DNA of 64,000 nt from Lachnospiraceae bacterium (GCA_014239155.1 JAAZZQ010000017.1:1-64000); one strand, 5' to 3'. Positions 43,644 through 52,217 are shown, numbered from the stretch's first letter. Numbers and translations: made by a program. Notes: a model not told the origin generated them from the sequence alone.

Positions 43644-44129
43644 ATGAAAAAATTGTTGGCTATGGGACTTGCCTGTGCAGTAATGCTCGCTCCGGCGTTT
43701 TCCGTAAATGCCGCAGAAGAGGTTGAGACCTGTCATATCGGAGGCTGTAAATTAGGGGAATGTTTTATGGATGCAGACGGTGATGGAATCTGTGGAAATC
43801 ACTACTTCGTTGATGAAGATGGCGATGGAATTTGCGATTTTCATTGCTATTCAGATGTCAATACAGACGGAATCTGTGACTATTTTGTAGATGCGGATGA
43901 GGATGGAATCTGCGATCACTGTCATGATCATGGAAAACCAGTTCCAGCAAGTACACTGGATGGTGCTGCAAGCACCACAGTAGCTCCAAGCACACCTACA
44001 GTAACCTATGCAGCGCCAGCTCCTACTGTGACCTACACAACACCTACTGTTACTTATGATCCCAATTATTATTATGGATGTCATAGCAGCAGGCATCACA
44101 GCAGTGGACATCATGGACGTTGCTGGTAA
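43644..44129 (+). CDS. Secreted protein with DxDxDGxC repeats and a His/Cys tail
   Basis: A 161-residue secreted protein. A typical signal peptide ends near SVNAAEE. Residues about 45-100 hold four repeats of Asp-rich, cysteine-containing loops (DADGDGIC, DEDGDGIC, DVNTDGIC, DADEDGIC), similar to calcium-binding loops of dockerins or thrombospondin type-3 repeats but with cysteines at every turn. A Thr/Pro/Val-rich linker follows (APAPTVTYTTPTVTY), ending in a histidine- and cysteine-rich tail (CHSSRHHSSGHHGRCW). There is no sortase motif. Metal binding is likely; calcium for the loops and a transition metal for the tail is inference. The ATG at 43644 follows AGGAGG. Confidence 0.8.
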   Translation: MKKLLAMGLACAVMLAPAFSVNAAEEVETCHIGGCKLGECFMDADGDGICGNHYFVDEDGDGICDFHCYSDVNTDGICDYFVDADEDGICDHCHDHGKPVPASTLDGAASTTVAPSTPTVTYAAPAPTVTYTTPTVTYDPNYYYGCHSSRHHSSGHHGRCW

Positions 44130-44156
44130 ATCTTTTCGATAGGTAGAGAGCACGAA

Positions 44157-44194
44157 CTCTGAGAAAGTGTGACAGGGTGTAGTTCTCCTCAGAG
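44157..44194. repeat. Hairpin downstream of the secreted-protein gene
   Basis: CTCTGAG (44157-44163) pairs with CTCAGAG (44188-44194) across a 24-base loop. No T-run follows. It lies in the 514-base gene-free stretch 44130-44643. Confidence 0.4.
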
Positions 44195-44260
44195 CATTAT
44201 AAGAATTGTTGTAAGCAAACTTTCGCAGTTCTAAGAGAGTAGTTTTGTATTTATGCGCAG

Positions 44261-44338
44261 ACCTGCGCAGAGGAAATATGCCACTAAAGTGGCGCGCAGG
44301 TCGCGCGGCGAGTAGGGAAGATAAGACTTCCCTACTCG
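44261..44338 (+). repeat. Family-1 structured element, copy D
   Basis: Nearly identical to copy C: outer stem ACCTGCGC/GCGCAGGT, box AGAGGAAATA (44269-44278), inner hairpin GCCAC-TAAA-GTGGC (44280-44293), linker CGCGCGG, and hairpin CGAGTAGGGAAG / CTTCCCTACTCG (44309-44338). It lies 26 kb from copies B and C. Confidence 0.85.
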
Positions 44339-44376
44339 ATTAATTTGTATATGTACGAAATCTCTAGCTTTTTTGG

Positions 44377-44404
44377 AAAAAACACCTTTTTGGAGGTGTT
44401 TTTT
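44377..44404 (+). terminator. Strong intrinsic terminator
   Basis: AAAAAACACCT with AGGTGTTTTTT and a six-base loop, followed by more T. It lies 38 bases after copy D and would end transcripts running through the secreted-protein gene and that element, or a small RNA from this region. Confidence 0.8.
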
Positions 44405-44466
44405 TTCTGCACAAGGCACCCAAAGAATGGAAATTGGTAGGCAATAAAGAATTTAAATAAAAGATA

Positions 44467-44602
44467 GTAACAGTTCAGGCAGGTATTTGCACTGTGCTGC
44501 AAATACCGTAGGAAAGCGTGGTGGCTGCAAGCAAAAATTCATCGCCGAAGGCGATTTTGTATGAATTTTTGCCTGTAACAGTGAAGGTATCTGAACTGTT
44601 AC
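44467..44602 (+). repeat. Family-2 structured element, copy 2
   Basis: A 136-base element with perfect 12-base ends GTAACAGTTCAG / CTGAACTGTTAC. Inside: ten-base hairpin GGTATTTGCA (44482-44491)/TGCAAATACC (44498-44507); compound hairpin GCAAAAATTCAT (44531-44542)/ATGAATTTTTGC (44561-44572) with inner CGCC-GAA-GGCG and bulge ATTTTGT; and GTAACAG at 44575-44581, which can pair with the same CTGTTAC used by the outer ends. It ends 42 bases before rtcB. Confidence 0.85.
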
Positions 44603-44643
44603 AAAAGATATTCGTATAACATTTGGAAAGGAAAAAGGATTTT

Positions 44644-45780
44644 ATGATTACAATATACGGAAAATATACAAATGCGATTGTTTATACAACGGAGAATGAA
44701 CAGTATGCAATGGATGACTATGCGCGCAAGCAGTTACAGATGATTTGCGACCACCCTTGTGCCGCAGGAAGCAAGATTCGCGTTATGCCAGATGTGCATC
44801 CCGGAAAGGTGGGAACTATTGGGTTGACAATGACAGTGAGGGATTTGCTGATGCCAAATCTTGTCGGGGTAGATATTGGTTGTGGCATGACAATTGCAAA
44901 ACTGAAAGCGAAACGTCTGGAATGTCAAAAATTGGATACAATTATTCGTGATAATGTGCCTGTTGGTGGTGCAGTCAGAAAGAACTGTCATAAACTGAGT
45001 GATAAAATTGCACTTCGCAGACTGCATTGCTATAAGGCGATTGAGGAGGCAAAGGCGGAGCGCAGTATTGGAACCCTTGGCGGTGGCAATCATTTTATTG
45101 AAGTGGATAAAGACGAAGAGGATACACTTTACCTAGTAGTCCATTCTGGTAGTCGCCACCTTGGCATGGAAGTGACAGAGTATTATTTAAAGGAAGGACA
45201 AAAAGAATCTCAGATGAAAAAGCAAGGTCATGCTCCATATGAATTGACTTGTCTGGAAGGAGCGTTATTGCAGGATTATCTCTATGATTTGGAAATTGTG
45301 CAGGAGTTTGCGCGTCTGAATAGAGAAGCGATGATTGATGAGATTACGCGCGGTATGAAATGGAAGGTACAAGACAGTTATACTTGCATTCACAACTATA
45401 TTGATTTTTCAAAAGATGTGCCTCTTTTAAGAAAGGGGGCAATTAGCGCGCAAGAAGGTGAGCAGGTTATTATTCCAATGAATATGCGTGATGGAATTAT
45501 TTTAGGGACAGGGCTTGGCAATGTGGACTGGAATCAGTCGGCTCCGCATGGTTCTGGGCGTGTTTATAGGCGCTCAGAAGTGAAGGAGCATCACACTGTC
45601 TCTGAGTTTAAAAAGGCGATGGAGGGAATTTATTCCATTTGCATCAATAAGGATACCTTGGATGAGTCCCCGTTTGCGTATCGTAAGATAGAAGATATGG
45701 TGCCAGTAATCGAGGAGACTGTAAAGATAGAGAAAGTTATTAAGCCAGTCTATAATTTTAAGGCAGGTGCGGAGAGATAA
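44644..45780 (+). CDS. rtcB: RtcB-family RNA ligase
   Basis: A protein of 378 residues in the RtcB family, which joins 2',3'-cyclic phosphate (or 3'-phosphate) to 5'-OH RNA ends using GTP and Mn2+. Metal-ligand C80 lies in VGVDIGCGM, further ligands in GTLGGGNHFIEVD and VHSGSRHLG, and the histidine to be guanylylated is H302 in SAPHGSGR. It is shorter than E. coli RtcB (about 408). I start at the ATG at 44644 with AAGGA upstream. No RtcA or RtcR-like regulator is present. It is first in a cluster with a CMP-kinase-like gene and an unknown, bracketed by inverted family-2 elements. Confidence 0.9.
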   Translation: MITIYGKYTNAIVYTTENEQYAMDDYARKQLQMICDHPCAAGSKIRVMPDVHPGKVGTIGLTMTVRDLLMPNLVGVDIGCGMTIAKLKAKRLECQKLDTIIRDNVPVGGAVRKNCHKLSDKIALRRLHCYKAIEEAKAERSIGTLGGGNHFIEVDKDEEDTLYLVVHSGSRHLGMEVTEYYLKEGQKESQMKKQGHAPYELTCLEGALLQDYLYDLEIVQEFARLNREAMIDEITRGMKWKVQDSYTCIHNYIDFSKDVPLLRKGAISAQEGEQVIIPMNMRDGIILGTGLGNVDWNQSAPHGSGRVYRRSEVKEHHTVSEFKKAMEGIYSICINKDTLDESPFAYRKIEDMVPVIEETVKIEKVIKPVYNFKAGAER

Positions 45781-45792
45781 GGAGGTATTAAA

Positions 45793-46407
45793 TTGATTAT
45801 TACGATTAGTCGAGAGACAGGAAGTGGTGGACATACGGTAGGTAGATTGTTGGCAGAGCGATTGGGCTATGATTTTTATGATAAAGAAATTGTGGCATCT
45901 GTGGCAAGCAAAATGGGGATTGATGAGAAACTCATTTTGGAAAATGGTGAGAATATGTCTGATCAAGATTATATTGATATGAAAAGTGGCTTTGTGCCAT
46001 ACTACAGAAAAGCACAAGTGCCTTACGAGGAAATTAAAGAGGCACAGGACAAGGTAATTAAAAGTATTGCAGAGAAAGGAAACTGTGTGATTGTAGGGCG
46101 CGGCGCAGATTATATTCTCAGGGAGCGCGATGATGTTTTTCATGTGTTTATTCACGCGGATATGGAGCATCGTGTGAAACGTGTCCAGCGTCATGAGGGC
46201 GTGACAGACCAAGAAGAGCGTGTCCGAAAAGAGCTTATGCAAAAAGACCGTTCAAGGGCTACTTACTATAGATATTTTACACAAAAAGAGTGGGGAAAAG
46301 TTGAGAATTATACACTCTCATTGGATTCTGGTATCTTTACAAAAACACAGTGCATGGAACTGATTGTTCAGGCAATAAAGATGAAAGAAAAAAACAAAGA
46401 GGCATAA
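45793..46407 (+). CDS. Cytidylate-kinase-like family protein
   Basis: A 204-residue P-loop nucleotide kinase of the cytidylate-kinase-like family (AAK6/Cytidylate_kin2). The N terminus ITISRETGSGGHTVGRLLAE contains a G-S-G-G variant P-loop, followed by GYDFYDKEIV and a later IVGRGADYIL and RVKRVQRHEGV. True CMP kinase is usually about 220 residues with a stricter GPAGSGK loop, so the substrate here is uncertain. The start is TTG at 45793 behind AAGGAGG. It lies 12 bases after rtcB and one base before the next gene, so it is in the same operon. Confidence 0.82.
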   Translation: MIITISRETGSGGHTVGRLLAERLGYDFYDKEIVASVASKMGIDEKLILENGENMSDQDYIDMKSGFVPYYRKAQVPYEEIKEAQDKVIKSIAEKGNCVIVGRGADYILRERDDVFHVFIHADMEHRVKRVQRHEGVTDQEERVRKELMQKDRSRATYYRYFTQKEWGKVENYTLSLDSGIFTKTQCMELIVQAIKMKEKNKEA

Positions 46408-46408
46408 A

Positions 46409-46915
46409 ATGGAAAAAAGTATATATCATACCATTATATTAAAAGAAGATATTGAAAAATTGCTTACACTTAGCGATAATGAAAAAAAAGAACTTCTTTT
46501 TGTACTGTTATGGGAATATCTGCCTTGGAAATCTTTAGAGGAAATGAATGAAGTACAAAAGACACTATATCTTGCCTCGAAATTGGAGGACATCTGTCAG
46601 ATTGACATGCTCCCTTCTTTGTCTGCGGAAAAAGAGTTTTTTCTTGCTTTGCCCGAAATAAAAAAAGCATATGAAAACTTAGGTGCATTCAAATCGGCGG
46701 CACTTTTAGATGAATTTATATCATTGATACCTGCTAAAACAGTGCCTGCATGGGAATGGTTTTTTGAGGGAGAACGAGGAGATATTATTGAAAGAATTGA
46801 CGGTGAATTATGTGATTATCCAGATGGACTTATGATTAATTTTTATATTGCGTATCTCTCTAAACCTCAAAATGCAAAGCAACTTTTTACAGGGCTAAAT
46901 AATCGATCCCTATAA
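46409..46915 (+). CDS. Hypothetical protein, possibly DMP19-like
   Basis: A 168-residue acidic helical protein. The stretch LPEIKKAYENLGAFKSAALLDEFISLIP resembles the DMP19/DUF4375 pattern, in which a helical domain lies near an A-x-x-x-I-G-A turn; the match is only suggestive. There is no signal peptide or membrane helix. It starts one base after the kinase-like stop. The family-2 element copy 3 begins eight bases after its stop codon. Confidence 0.65.
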   Translation: MEKSIYHTIILKEDIEKLLTLSDNEKKELLFVLLWEYLPWKSLEEMNEVQKTLYLASKLEDICQIDMLPSLSAEKEFFLALPEIKKAYENLGAFKSAALLDEFISLIPAKTVPAWEWFFEGERGDIIERIDGELCDYPDGLMINFYIAYLSKPQNAKQLFTGLNNRSL

Positions 46916-46922
46916 AGGCTAT

Positions 46923-47058
46923 GTAACAGTTCAGACAAGCTGACCTGTTACTGCAAAAATCCATTAAAAATCGCCTTTGGCGATGGGATTTTTGTTCTCA
47001 AGTTTTATGTTTTCGCACGGTCAGCGCAGTAAATGCGCAGACCTATCTGAACTGTTAC
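46923..47058 (-). repeat. Family-2 structured element, copy 3 (inverted)
   Basis: Also 136 bases with perfect ends GTAACAGTTCAG / CTGAACTGTTAC. Aligning its reverse complement with copy 2 recovers the same order: hairpin GGTC-x-GCGCA (arms 47019-47028 and 47034-47043), compound hairpin (outer CAAAAATCC 46954-46962 / GGATTTTTG 46986-46994; inner ATCGCC-TTT-GGCGAT), and the competing CTGTTAC (46945-46951). Stem sequences differ from copies 1 and 2 but pairing is kept. Confidence 0.85.
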
Positions 47059-47097
47059 AAGGCTATTACAAATTTTCTAAACTTATTAGATAAAAAC

Positions 47098-47126
47098 TTG
47101 CAATCTAAAAACGATTGCGATACAAT
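47098..47126 (+). promoter_or_regulatory. Sigma-A promoter of leuS
   Basis: TTGCAA (47098-47103), a 17-base spacer and TACAAT (47121-47126) lie upstream of leuS. No T-box leader is visible in the 80 bases before the start codon; a small CATCTT/GAAGATG hairpin (about 47167-47190) is the only structure. Confidence 0.7.
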
Positions 47127-47207
47127 TACACAAGAGTATTTTGTATTGAAAATATTAGAAAATAAGCATCTTTTACAATAGAAGATGTTAAAAAAGGAGT
47201 AAAAGAG

Positions 47208-49622
47208 ATGAACAAAGAGTATTCTCCAAAGGACATTGAGAAAAAGTGGCAGAATATCTGGGATAAGGAGGAGGCCTTTAAGGTCGGTGTGGACAAGACA
47301 AAACCAAAGTATTATGCGTTGGTAGAGTTTCCGTATCCGTCAGGACAGGGACTTCATGTAGGGCATCCAAGACCATATACTGCGATGGATATTGTGTCAA
47401 GAAAACGCAGAATGCAGGGCTATAACGTTCTGTTTCCTATGGGGTGGGATGCGTTTGGCTTGCCGACAGAAAATTATGCAATTAAGAACAAGATTCACCC
47501 AAAGATTGTGACTAGGAACAATGTAGAGCATTTTAAGAATCAGTTAAAGGCGCTTGGGTATTCGTTTGATTGGTCCAAGGAAGTAAACACAACAGACGAG
47601 AACTATTACAAGTGGACACAGTGGATTTTCTTGCAGCTTTTTAAGAAGGGGCTTGCCTACAAGAGCGAGATGCCAATAAACTTTTGTACTTCTTGCAAAG
47701 TTGGGCTTGCCAATGAGGAAGTGGTAAACGGTGTGTGTGAGCGCTGTGGTTCTGAGGTTATTCGCAAGATGCAATCACAGTGGATGCTGAAAATTACGGA
47801 TTATGCAGATAAATTAATTGAGGGGCTTGACCATGTTGATTATATTGAAAAGGTTAAAGTTTCGCAGAAAAATTGGATAGGGCGTTCTGAGGGTGCTGAG
47901 GTAGAGTTTAAGATTAAAGATAAGGATGAAACACTTTTAATTTACACAACAAGACCAGACACTCTTTTTGGCGCAACCTATATGGTAATCTCGCCAGAAC
48001 ATCCATTGATTGAGAAGTACAAGGCTGAGATTGGAAATTATGCAGAAATAGCAGCTTACCGCGAACAGGCTTCTAGGAAGTCCGATTTTGAACGCACAGA
48101 GTTAGCAAAGGATAAGACAGGTGTGTGCATTCATGGTATTTCGGCAATTAATCCAGTCAACAACAAGGAAATTCCAGTGTGGGTTTCTGACTATGTATTG
48201 ATGTCATATGGTACTGGTGCGATTATGGCAGTTCCAGCGCATGATACAAGAGACTGGGATTTTGCGAAAAAATTTGGTCTTCCTATTATAGAAGTAGTTG
48301 CGGGAGGCGATGTGCAAAATGAAGCGTTTACAGATGTTGCGACAGGTACGCTTTGCAATTCGGATTTTCTAAATGGAATGGAAGTAAAGGATGCAAAGAA
48401 AGCAATTACAAATTGGCTTGAAGAAAAAGGAATTGGCCATAAAAAAGTTAATTTTAAGCTGCGCGATTGGGTGTTCTCCCGCCAGCGCTATTGGGGTGAA
48501 CCGATTCCTATTGTGAATTGTCCTTGCTGTGGGTACGTTCCACTTGACGAGAGCGAATTGCCTTTGAGATTGCCAGAGGTAGAAAGTTATATGCCAACAG
48601 ATACAGGTGAGTCACCGCTTGCTGCGATGCGCGACTGGGTGGAGACCACTTGTCCAAAGTGCGGTGGCAAGGCGGAACGCGAGACGGATACCATGCCACA
48701 GTGGGCGGGATCTTCTTGGTATTTCTTAAGATATATTGATCCAGATAATGACAAAGAATTTGCATCAAAAGAGGCGCTTGAATACTGGATGCCAGTTGAC
48801 TGGTACAACGGTGGAATGGAACACACAACACTTCATTTGCTCTACTCAAGATTTTGGCATAAATTCCTGTATGATCAGAATTTAGTGCCTTGTGATGAGC
48901 CGTATAAAAAGCGTACTTCGCATGGTATGATTCTTGGTGAGAATGGGGAGAAGATGTCCAAGTCAAGGGGAAATGTAGTAAATCCTGATGACGTGGTAAA
49001 TGCATTTGGTGCAGACACACTTAGAACCTATGAAATGTTTATTGGTGCTTTTGATTTGAGCGCAGCATGGAGTATGGAGGGCGTTAAGGGGTGCCGTCGT
49101 TTCCTTGACCGTGTATGGAAACTTCAAGATATGATAATTGACCAAGAGAATTATCGGCCAGAGATGGAGACAAAAATTCACCAGACAATTAAGAAAGTTT
49201 CCAATGACTTTGAGGGATTGAAATTCAATACCGCGATAGCGGCAATGATGGCGCTTGTCAATGAATTTTACAAGGCAAACAGTGTCACAAAAGGCGAGTA
49301 TGCCACACTGATTTTATTGTTAAATCCAGTGGCACCACATATGACAGAGGAGCTCTGGGAAATGCATTTTGGCAATGGAAGAGCTTATCAGCAGAAGTGG
49401 CCGGAGTATGACGAGGCAAAGACTGTAGAGTCTACTGTGGAGATTGCAGTGCAAATTAACGGCAAAGTAAAGGCAACTTTGGAAGTTGGACTTGATGAGG
49501 AAGAGGTCTCTGTAAAGGAGAAAGCACATGCGATTCCTTTGATTGCGGAACTTACAGCCGGAAAGAACATTGTGAAGGAAATCTATGTAAAAGGTAGAAT
49601 ATTGAATATTGTAGCAAAATAA
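47208..49622 (+). CDS. leuS: Leucyl-tRNA synthetase
   Basis: An 804-residue class-I aminoacyl-tRNA synthetase charging tRNA-Leu. H50-V-G-H53 is the HIGH motif and K582-M-S-K-S the KMSKS motif. A large CP1 editing insertion (about residues 220-410) contains [17 protein letters not shown] and the late [12 protein letters not shown]. Cysteine pairs CTSCKVG/CERCGS and CPCCGY/CPKCGG form zinc-binding elements. The anticodon-binding helices follow the [10 protein letters not shown] segment near residue 600, then a C-terminal domain. Size and order are normal. It has its own promoter. A truncated LeuRS-like gene starts 47 bases downstream. Confidence 0.97.
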   Translation: MNKEYSPKDIEKKWQNIWDKEEAFKVGVDKTKPKYYALVEFPYPSGQGLHVGHPRPYTAMDIVSRKRRMQGYNVLFPMGWDAFGLPTENYAIKNKIHPKIVTRNNVEHFKNQLKALGYSFDWSKEVNTTDENYYKWTQWIFLQLFKKGLAYKSEMPINFCTSCKVGLANEEVVNGVCERCGSEVIRKMQSQWMLKITDYADKLIEGLDHVDYIEKVKVSQKNWIGRSEGAEVEFKIKDKDETLLIYTTRPDTLFGATYMVISPEHPLIEKYKAEIGNYAEIAAYREQASRKSDFERTELAKDKTGVCIHGISAINPVNNKEIPVWVSDYVLMSYGTGAIMAVPAHDTRDWDFAKKFGLPIIEVVAGGDVQNEAFTDVATGTLCNSDFLNGMEVKDAKKAITNWLEEKGIGHKKVNFKLRDWVFSRQRYWGEPIPIVNCPCCGYVPLDESELPLRLPEVESYMPTDTGESPLAAMRDWVETTCPKCGGKAERETDTMPQWAGSSWYFLRYIDPDNDKEFASKEALEYWMPVDWYNGGMEHTTLHLLYSRFWHKFLYDQNLVPCDEPYKKRTSHGMILGENGEKMSKSRGNVVNPDDVVNAFGADTLRTYEMFIGAFDLSAAWSMEGVKGCRRFLDRVWKLQDMIIDQENYRPEMETKIHQTIKKVSNDFEGLKFNTAIAAMMALVNEFYKANSVTKGEYATLILLLNPVAPHMTEELWEMHFGNGRAYQQKWPEYDEAKTVESTVEIAVQINGKVKATLEVGLDEEEVSVKEKAHAIPLIAELTAGKNIVKEIYVKGRILNIVAK

Positions 49623-49669
49623 AATAACTTTAATTTCTATTCAATAAATATCAATGTACGGGGGCAAAA

Positions 49670-50413
49670 ATGGTGAATGATATTTTGACGCCGATGAATC
49701 ATAGAGAAATTGAATACAATGCAAAGAAACTGTCGGGGTGTAATATCCCCGACAGTTTTCTCTGCGCAGACTTGTGTGAAGAAAAAGAAAACAGAGCTGT
49801 TTTGTTAAAGTGGCTTGACGAGACAGGAAAACGTGTGTTTGATGAAAATTTAATAATGGATTATGGTACAGACTGTCTAAGGCTGTATTTGCTGTTTGAA
49901 CAGACGCCAAAGGAGAAAGATGCACCTTACTATGATAGTTGGAAAGAGGGCGCACTTGAAGGCATTTACAAGTTTCTTAGCAGATACAGAAGAATGATAC
50001 TTGTCGCTGATTTGTGGAACAGAAGCGGTAACTACAACGAAGAAATGTTTTCTACAGAGCGTATTTGTAGGTTGAAAGAGGCGGTAGAGAACACAAACCG
50101 AAAAATAAAAGAATGTATCAACCGTGGCAATACAATGTCAAATCGCCATAAAATTGTATCAGCATTGATGGAGCTTTTGAATTTATATCAAAAAGAATTG
50201 AAGATTGGGGAGATTGTAGCTAAGATTCATGCCCGTGCAATTGAGACGGCTGTTCCACATGGAAGTACAGAGAATAAATTTGAGATGGAACAGAAAGAAG
50301 AACAAGCAAAAAATCCAGAAGTGACAAAGCTTTGTCAGAAGTTTATTGCGTTGATAGCGCCATATGCGCCAAGTCTGTCTATGATATTGTGGACATCAAC
50401 TGTATTAGCATAA
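49670..50413 (+). CDS. Truncated leucyl-tRNA-synthetase-like protein (anticodon-domain paralogue)
   Basis: A 247-residue protein. From about residue 46 it parallels LeuS after the KMSKS loop: DYGTDCLRLYLLFEQ (residues 64-78) aligns with [15 protein letters not shown] of LeuS, then a helical KEGALEGIYKFLSRYRRM and a late FIALIAPYAPSLSMILW matching the anticodon-binding bundle. It has no HIGH, KMSKS or editing domain, so it cannot aminoacylate. The first 45 residues are unlike LeuRS. Being next to leuS, it looks like a partial gene duplication that has diverged strongly and kept an open frame. It might bind tRNA or regulate LeuS; no function is known to me. Confidence 0.75.
   Translation: MVNDILTPMNHREIEYNAKKLSGCNIPDSFLCADLCEEKENRAVLLKWLDETGKRVFDENLIMDYGTDCLRLYLLFEQTPKEKDAPYYDSWKEGALEGIYKFLSRYRRMILVADLWNRSGNYNEEMFSTERICRLKEAVENTNRKIKECINRGNTMSNRHKIVSALMELLNLYQKELKIGEIVAKIHARAIETAVPHGSTENKFEMEQKEEQAKNPEVTKLCQKFIALIAPYAPSLSMILWTSTVLA
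49727..49758 (+). terminator. Strong hairpin inside the 5' part of the LeuRS-like gene
   Basis: AAACTGTCGGGG and CCCCGACAGTTT form a perfect 12-base GC-rich stem with an eight-base loop, followed by TCTCT. It looks like the leuS terminator, yet lies about 60 bases inside the next reading frame, so it may also attenuate that gene. Confidence 0.7.
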
Positions 50414-50499
50414 CTATACTATATTTTTTGTATTTCCTTGCCATTTTTGGTTGGAACTGATAAGATAATAATCAGGAACTGAGAAAATGAGGTGAAAGA

Positions 50500-51081
50500 A
50501 TGGCATTCTCAAAGGGAAAACGGATAGAAGATGAAACAAGCAAGCGCATAGAAGACCTTGCAGTCAATATTGGTTGCCATGAAGGTGTGGATGCACTGAC
50601 CGTCACAAGATTATGCAAGGAGTTAAACTGTGATAGGAGAGTGATTTACAATCGATTTCGGGATATTGATGAGATTAATTTGCTGGTCGCACAGCGGTGT
50701 AACGAGGAGATTTTGGCAAAGGCAAAGACCGCTATAACGCCCCAGGTTTCCTTTTATGAGAATATGACAGCGCTGGTTCAGGCAATGTTTACTTATATTT
50801 ATGAAAAAAATGCCTATTTTCAATATTATACAATACTTTATACAGTTACAGACAAAGGTTTAAAAAATGAGATTGTTCATTATTTGACTTATTTGATAGA
50901 GCAGGGAAAATTATCTGGTGACGTGCGCGCAGAGATAAATAGCAGCGGGGTGGCGCAAAATATTTGGATTCTTATGACAGGGATTGGCAGTATGCTTGCA
51001 GCGAATGTCAATTATAAATATCAAGAGGGACTCAATACATTGTTGTATGGCGTGGAGGCATTGGTTTCTTATATGAAATAA
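50500..51081 (+). CDS. TetR/AcrR-family transcriptional regulator
   Basis: A 193-residue regulator with an N-terminal TetR helix-turn-helix (ALTVTRLCKELNCDRRVIYNRF, read in parts, about residues 33-55) and a helical C-terminal domain containing SFYENMTALVQAMFTYIYEK. The ATG follows GAGGTG. The aldo/keto reductase gene starts 63 bases later in the same direction and is the likeliest target. No clear operator palindrome was found. The effector is unknown. Confidence 0.85.
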   Translation: MAFSKGKRIEDETSKRIEDLAVNIGCHEGVDALTVTRLCKELNCDRRVIYNRFRDIDEINLLVAQRCNEEILAKAKTAITPQVSFYENMTALVQAMFTYIYEKNAYFQYYTILYTVTDKGLKNEIVHYLTYLIEQGKLSGDVRAEINSSGVAQNIWILMTGIGSMLAANVNYKYQEGLNTLLYGVEALVSYMK

Positions 51082-51144
51082 AAATAGGACATAAAAGATA
51101 TAAGTTAGAAAGTATAAACAGTTAGAAATGGCAAAGGAGGAGTT

Positions 51145-52179
51145 ATGGTAACAGTAAAACTTGGAAATACAGGGATTGTGGCAAATAAAAATGGTTTTGG
51201 TGCACTGCCAATTCAGCGAATTGACACGGAACATGCAGTAAAACTTATACATATGGCGCTTGATGGCGGTGTGAACTTCTTTGATACGGCAAGGGCATAC
51301 AGTGATAGTGAGAAGAAGTTAGGGATTGCTTTAGAGGGGATTGACAGAAGTAAATATTATATTGCGACAAAGACAACTGCACAGACAGGCGAGAAAGTTT
51401 TTGAGGATTTGGAGACTTCGCTAGGGCTTTTAAAAACAGATTATATTGATATTTATCAATTGCACTGTGCACCGCGGTGTTTTCGGCCGGGTGATGGAGA
51501 TGGCGTTTATGACGCTGTTGTAAAAGCGAAAAAAGAAGGAAAAATTCGACATATTGGAATCACTGCACATTTGTTAAATGTTGCGGAGGAGGCAATTGAG
51601 AGTGGTCTGTACGAAACATTACAATTTCCTTTTGCATATATTTCTTCAGAGAAGGAGATTGCGCTTGTAGAGAAGTGTGAGAAAGCGGGAATGGGTTTTC
51701 TCGGCATGAAGGGACTGGCAGGCGGATTGTTGACAAACGCAAAACTCTGCTACTGGTTTGCTTGCCAGCATCCTTCTGTGTTGCCATTGTGGGGAGTGCA
51801 GCGTGAATCTGAGCTTGCGGAATTTTTGGCTTGTCAGCAGGAAATGCCACAGATGAACGACGAGCTGAAAAAGATTTATGAAAATGACCGAAAAGAGTTG
51901 GCAGGAGAGTTTTGTCGTGGGTGTGGTTATTGTATGCCTTGTCCCAAAGGTATTAAAATCAATAATTGTGCACGTATTTCGCAGCTTTTGCGCCGTTCTC
52001 CATCAACAAATTGGCTGGGGGAAGATTGGCAGGCAGAGATGGCAAAAATTAAGGAGTGCCTCCACTGTGGACAGTGTGCTTCCAAGTGTCCATATGGACT
52101 TGACACGCCAAAACTTTTGGAAAAAAATCTTGAGGATTACGAAAATGTGTTGGCAGGCAGAGTGTGTGTAAGTGAATAA
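51145..52179 (+). CDS. Aldo/keto reductase with C-terminal [4Fe-4S] domain
   Basis: A 344-residue oxidoreductase. The barrel carries the AKR tetrad: Asp and Tyr in FFDTARAYSDSE, Lys in ATKTTAQTG and His in QLHCAPR. The C-terminal 80 residues hold two cysteine clusters, CRGCGYCMPCPKGI and CLHCGQCASKCPYG, for iron-sulfur clusters, which is the ferredoxin-extended AKR type common in clostridia. It probably exchanges electrons with ferredoxin rather than only NADPH. Substrate unknown. AGGAGG precedes the ATG. Confidence 0.9.
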   Translation: MVTVKLGNTGIVANKNGFGALPIQRIDTEHAVKLIHMALDGGVNFFDTARAYSDSEKKLGIALEGIDRSKYYIATKTTAQTGEKVFEDLETSLGLLKTDYIDIYQLHCAPRCFRPGDGDGVYDAVVKAKKEGKIRHIGITAHLLNVAEEAIESGLYETLQFPFAYISSEKEIALVEKCEKAGMGFLGMKGLAGGLLTNAKLCYWFACQHPSVLPLWGVQRESELAEFLACQQEMPQMNDELKKIYENDRKELAGEFCRGCGYCMPCPKGIKINNCARISQLLRRSPSTNWLGEDWQAEMAKIKECLHCGQCASKCPYGLDTPKLLEKNLEDYENVLAGRVCVSE

Positions 52180-52217
52180 GTTAGAAAAAAGATTATGGGA
52201 AAGGAAAAGGTATCATT

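Noticed and set aside
43644-44129. Dockerin/cellulosome component
   Set aside because: The Asp loops resemble dockerin calcium loops, but the spacing, cysteine in every loop and absence of the F-helix pattern and of any cellulosome gene argue against it.
47059-47207. T-box riboswitch expected upstream of leuS
   Set aside because: No specifier stem, T-box core sequence or antiterminator/terminator pair is visible; only a promoter and a small hairpin.
48508-49020. 170-residue minus-strand frame
   Set aside because: Antisense shadow of leuS; composition and lack of a start signal argue against a gene.
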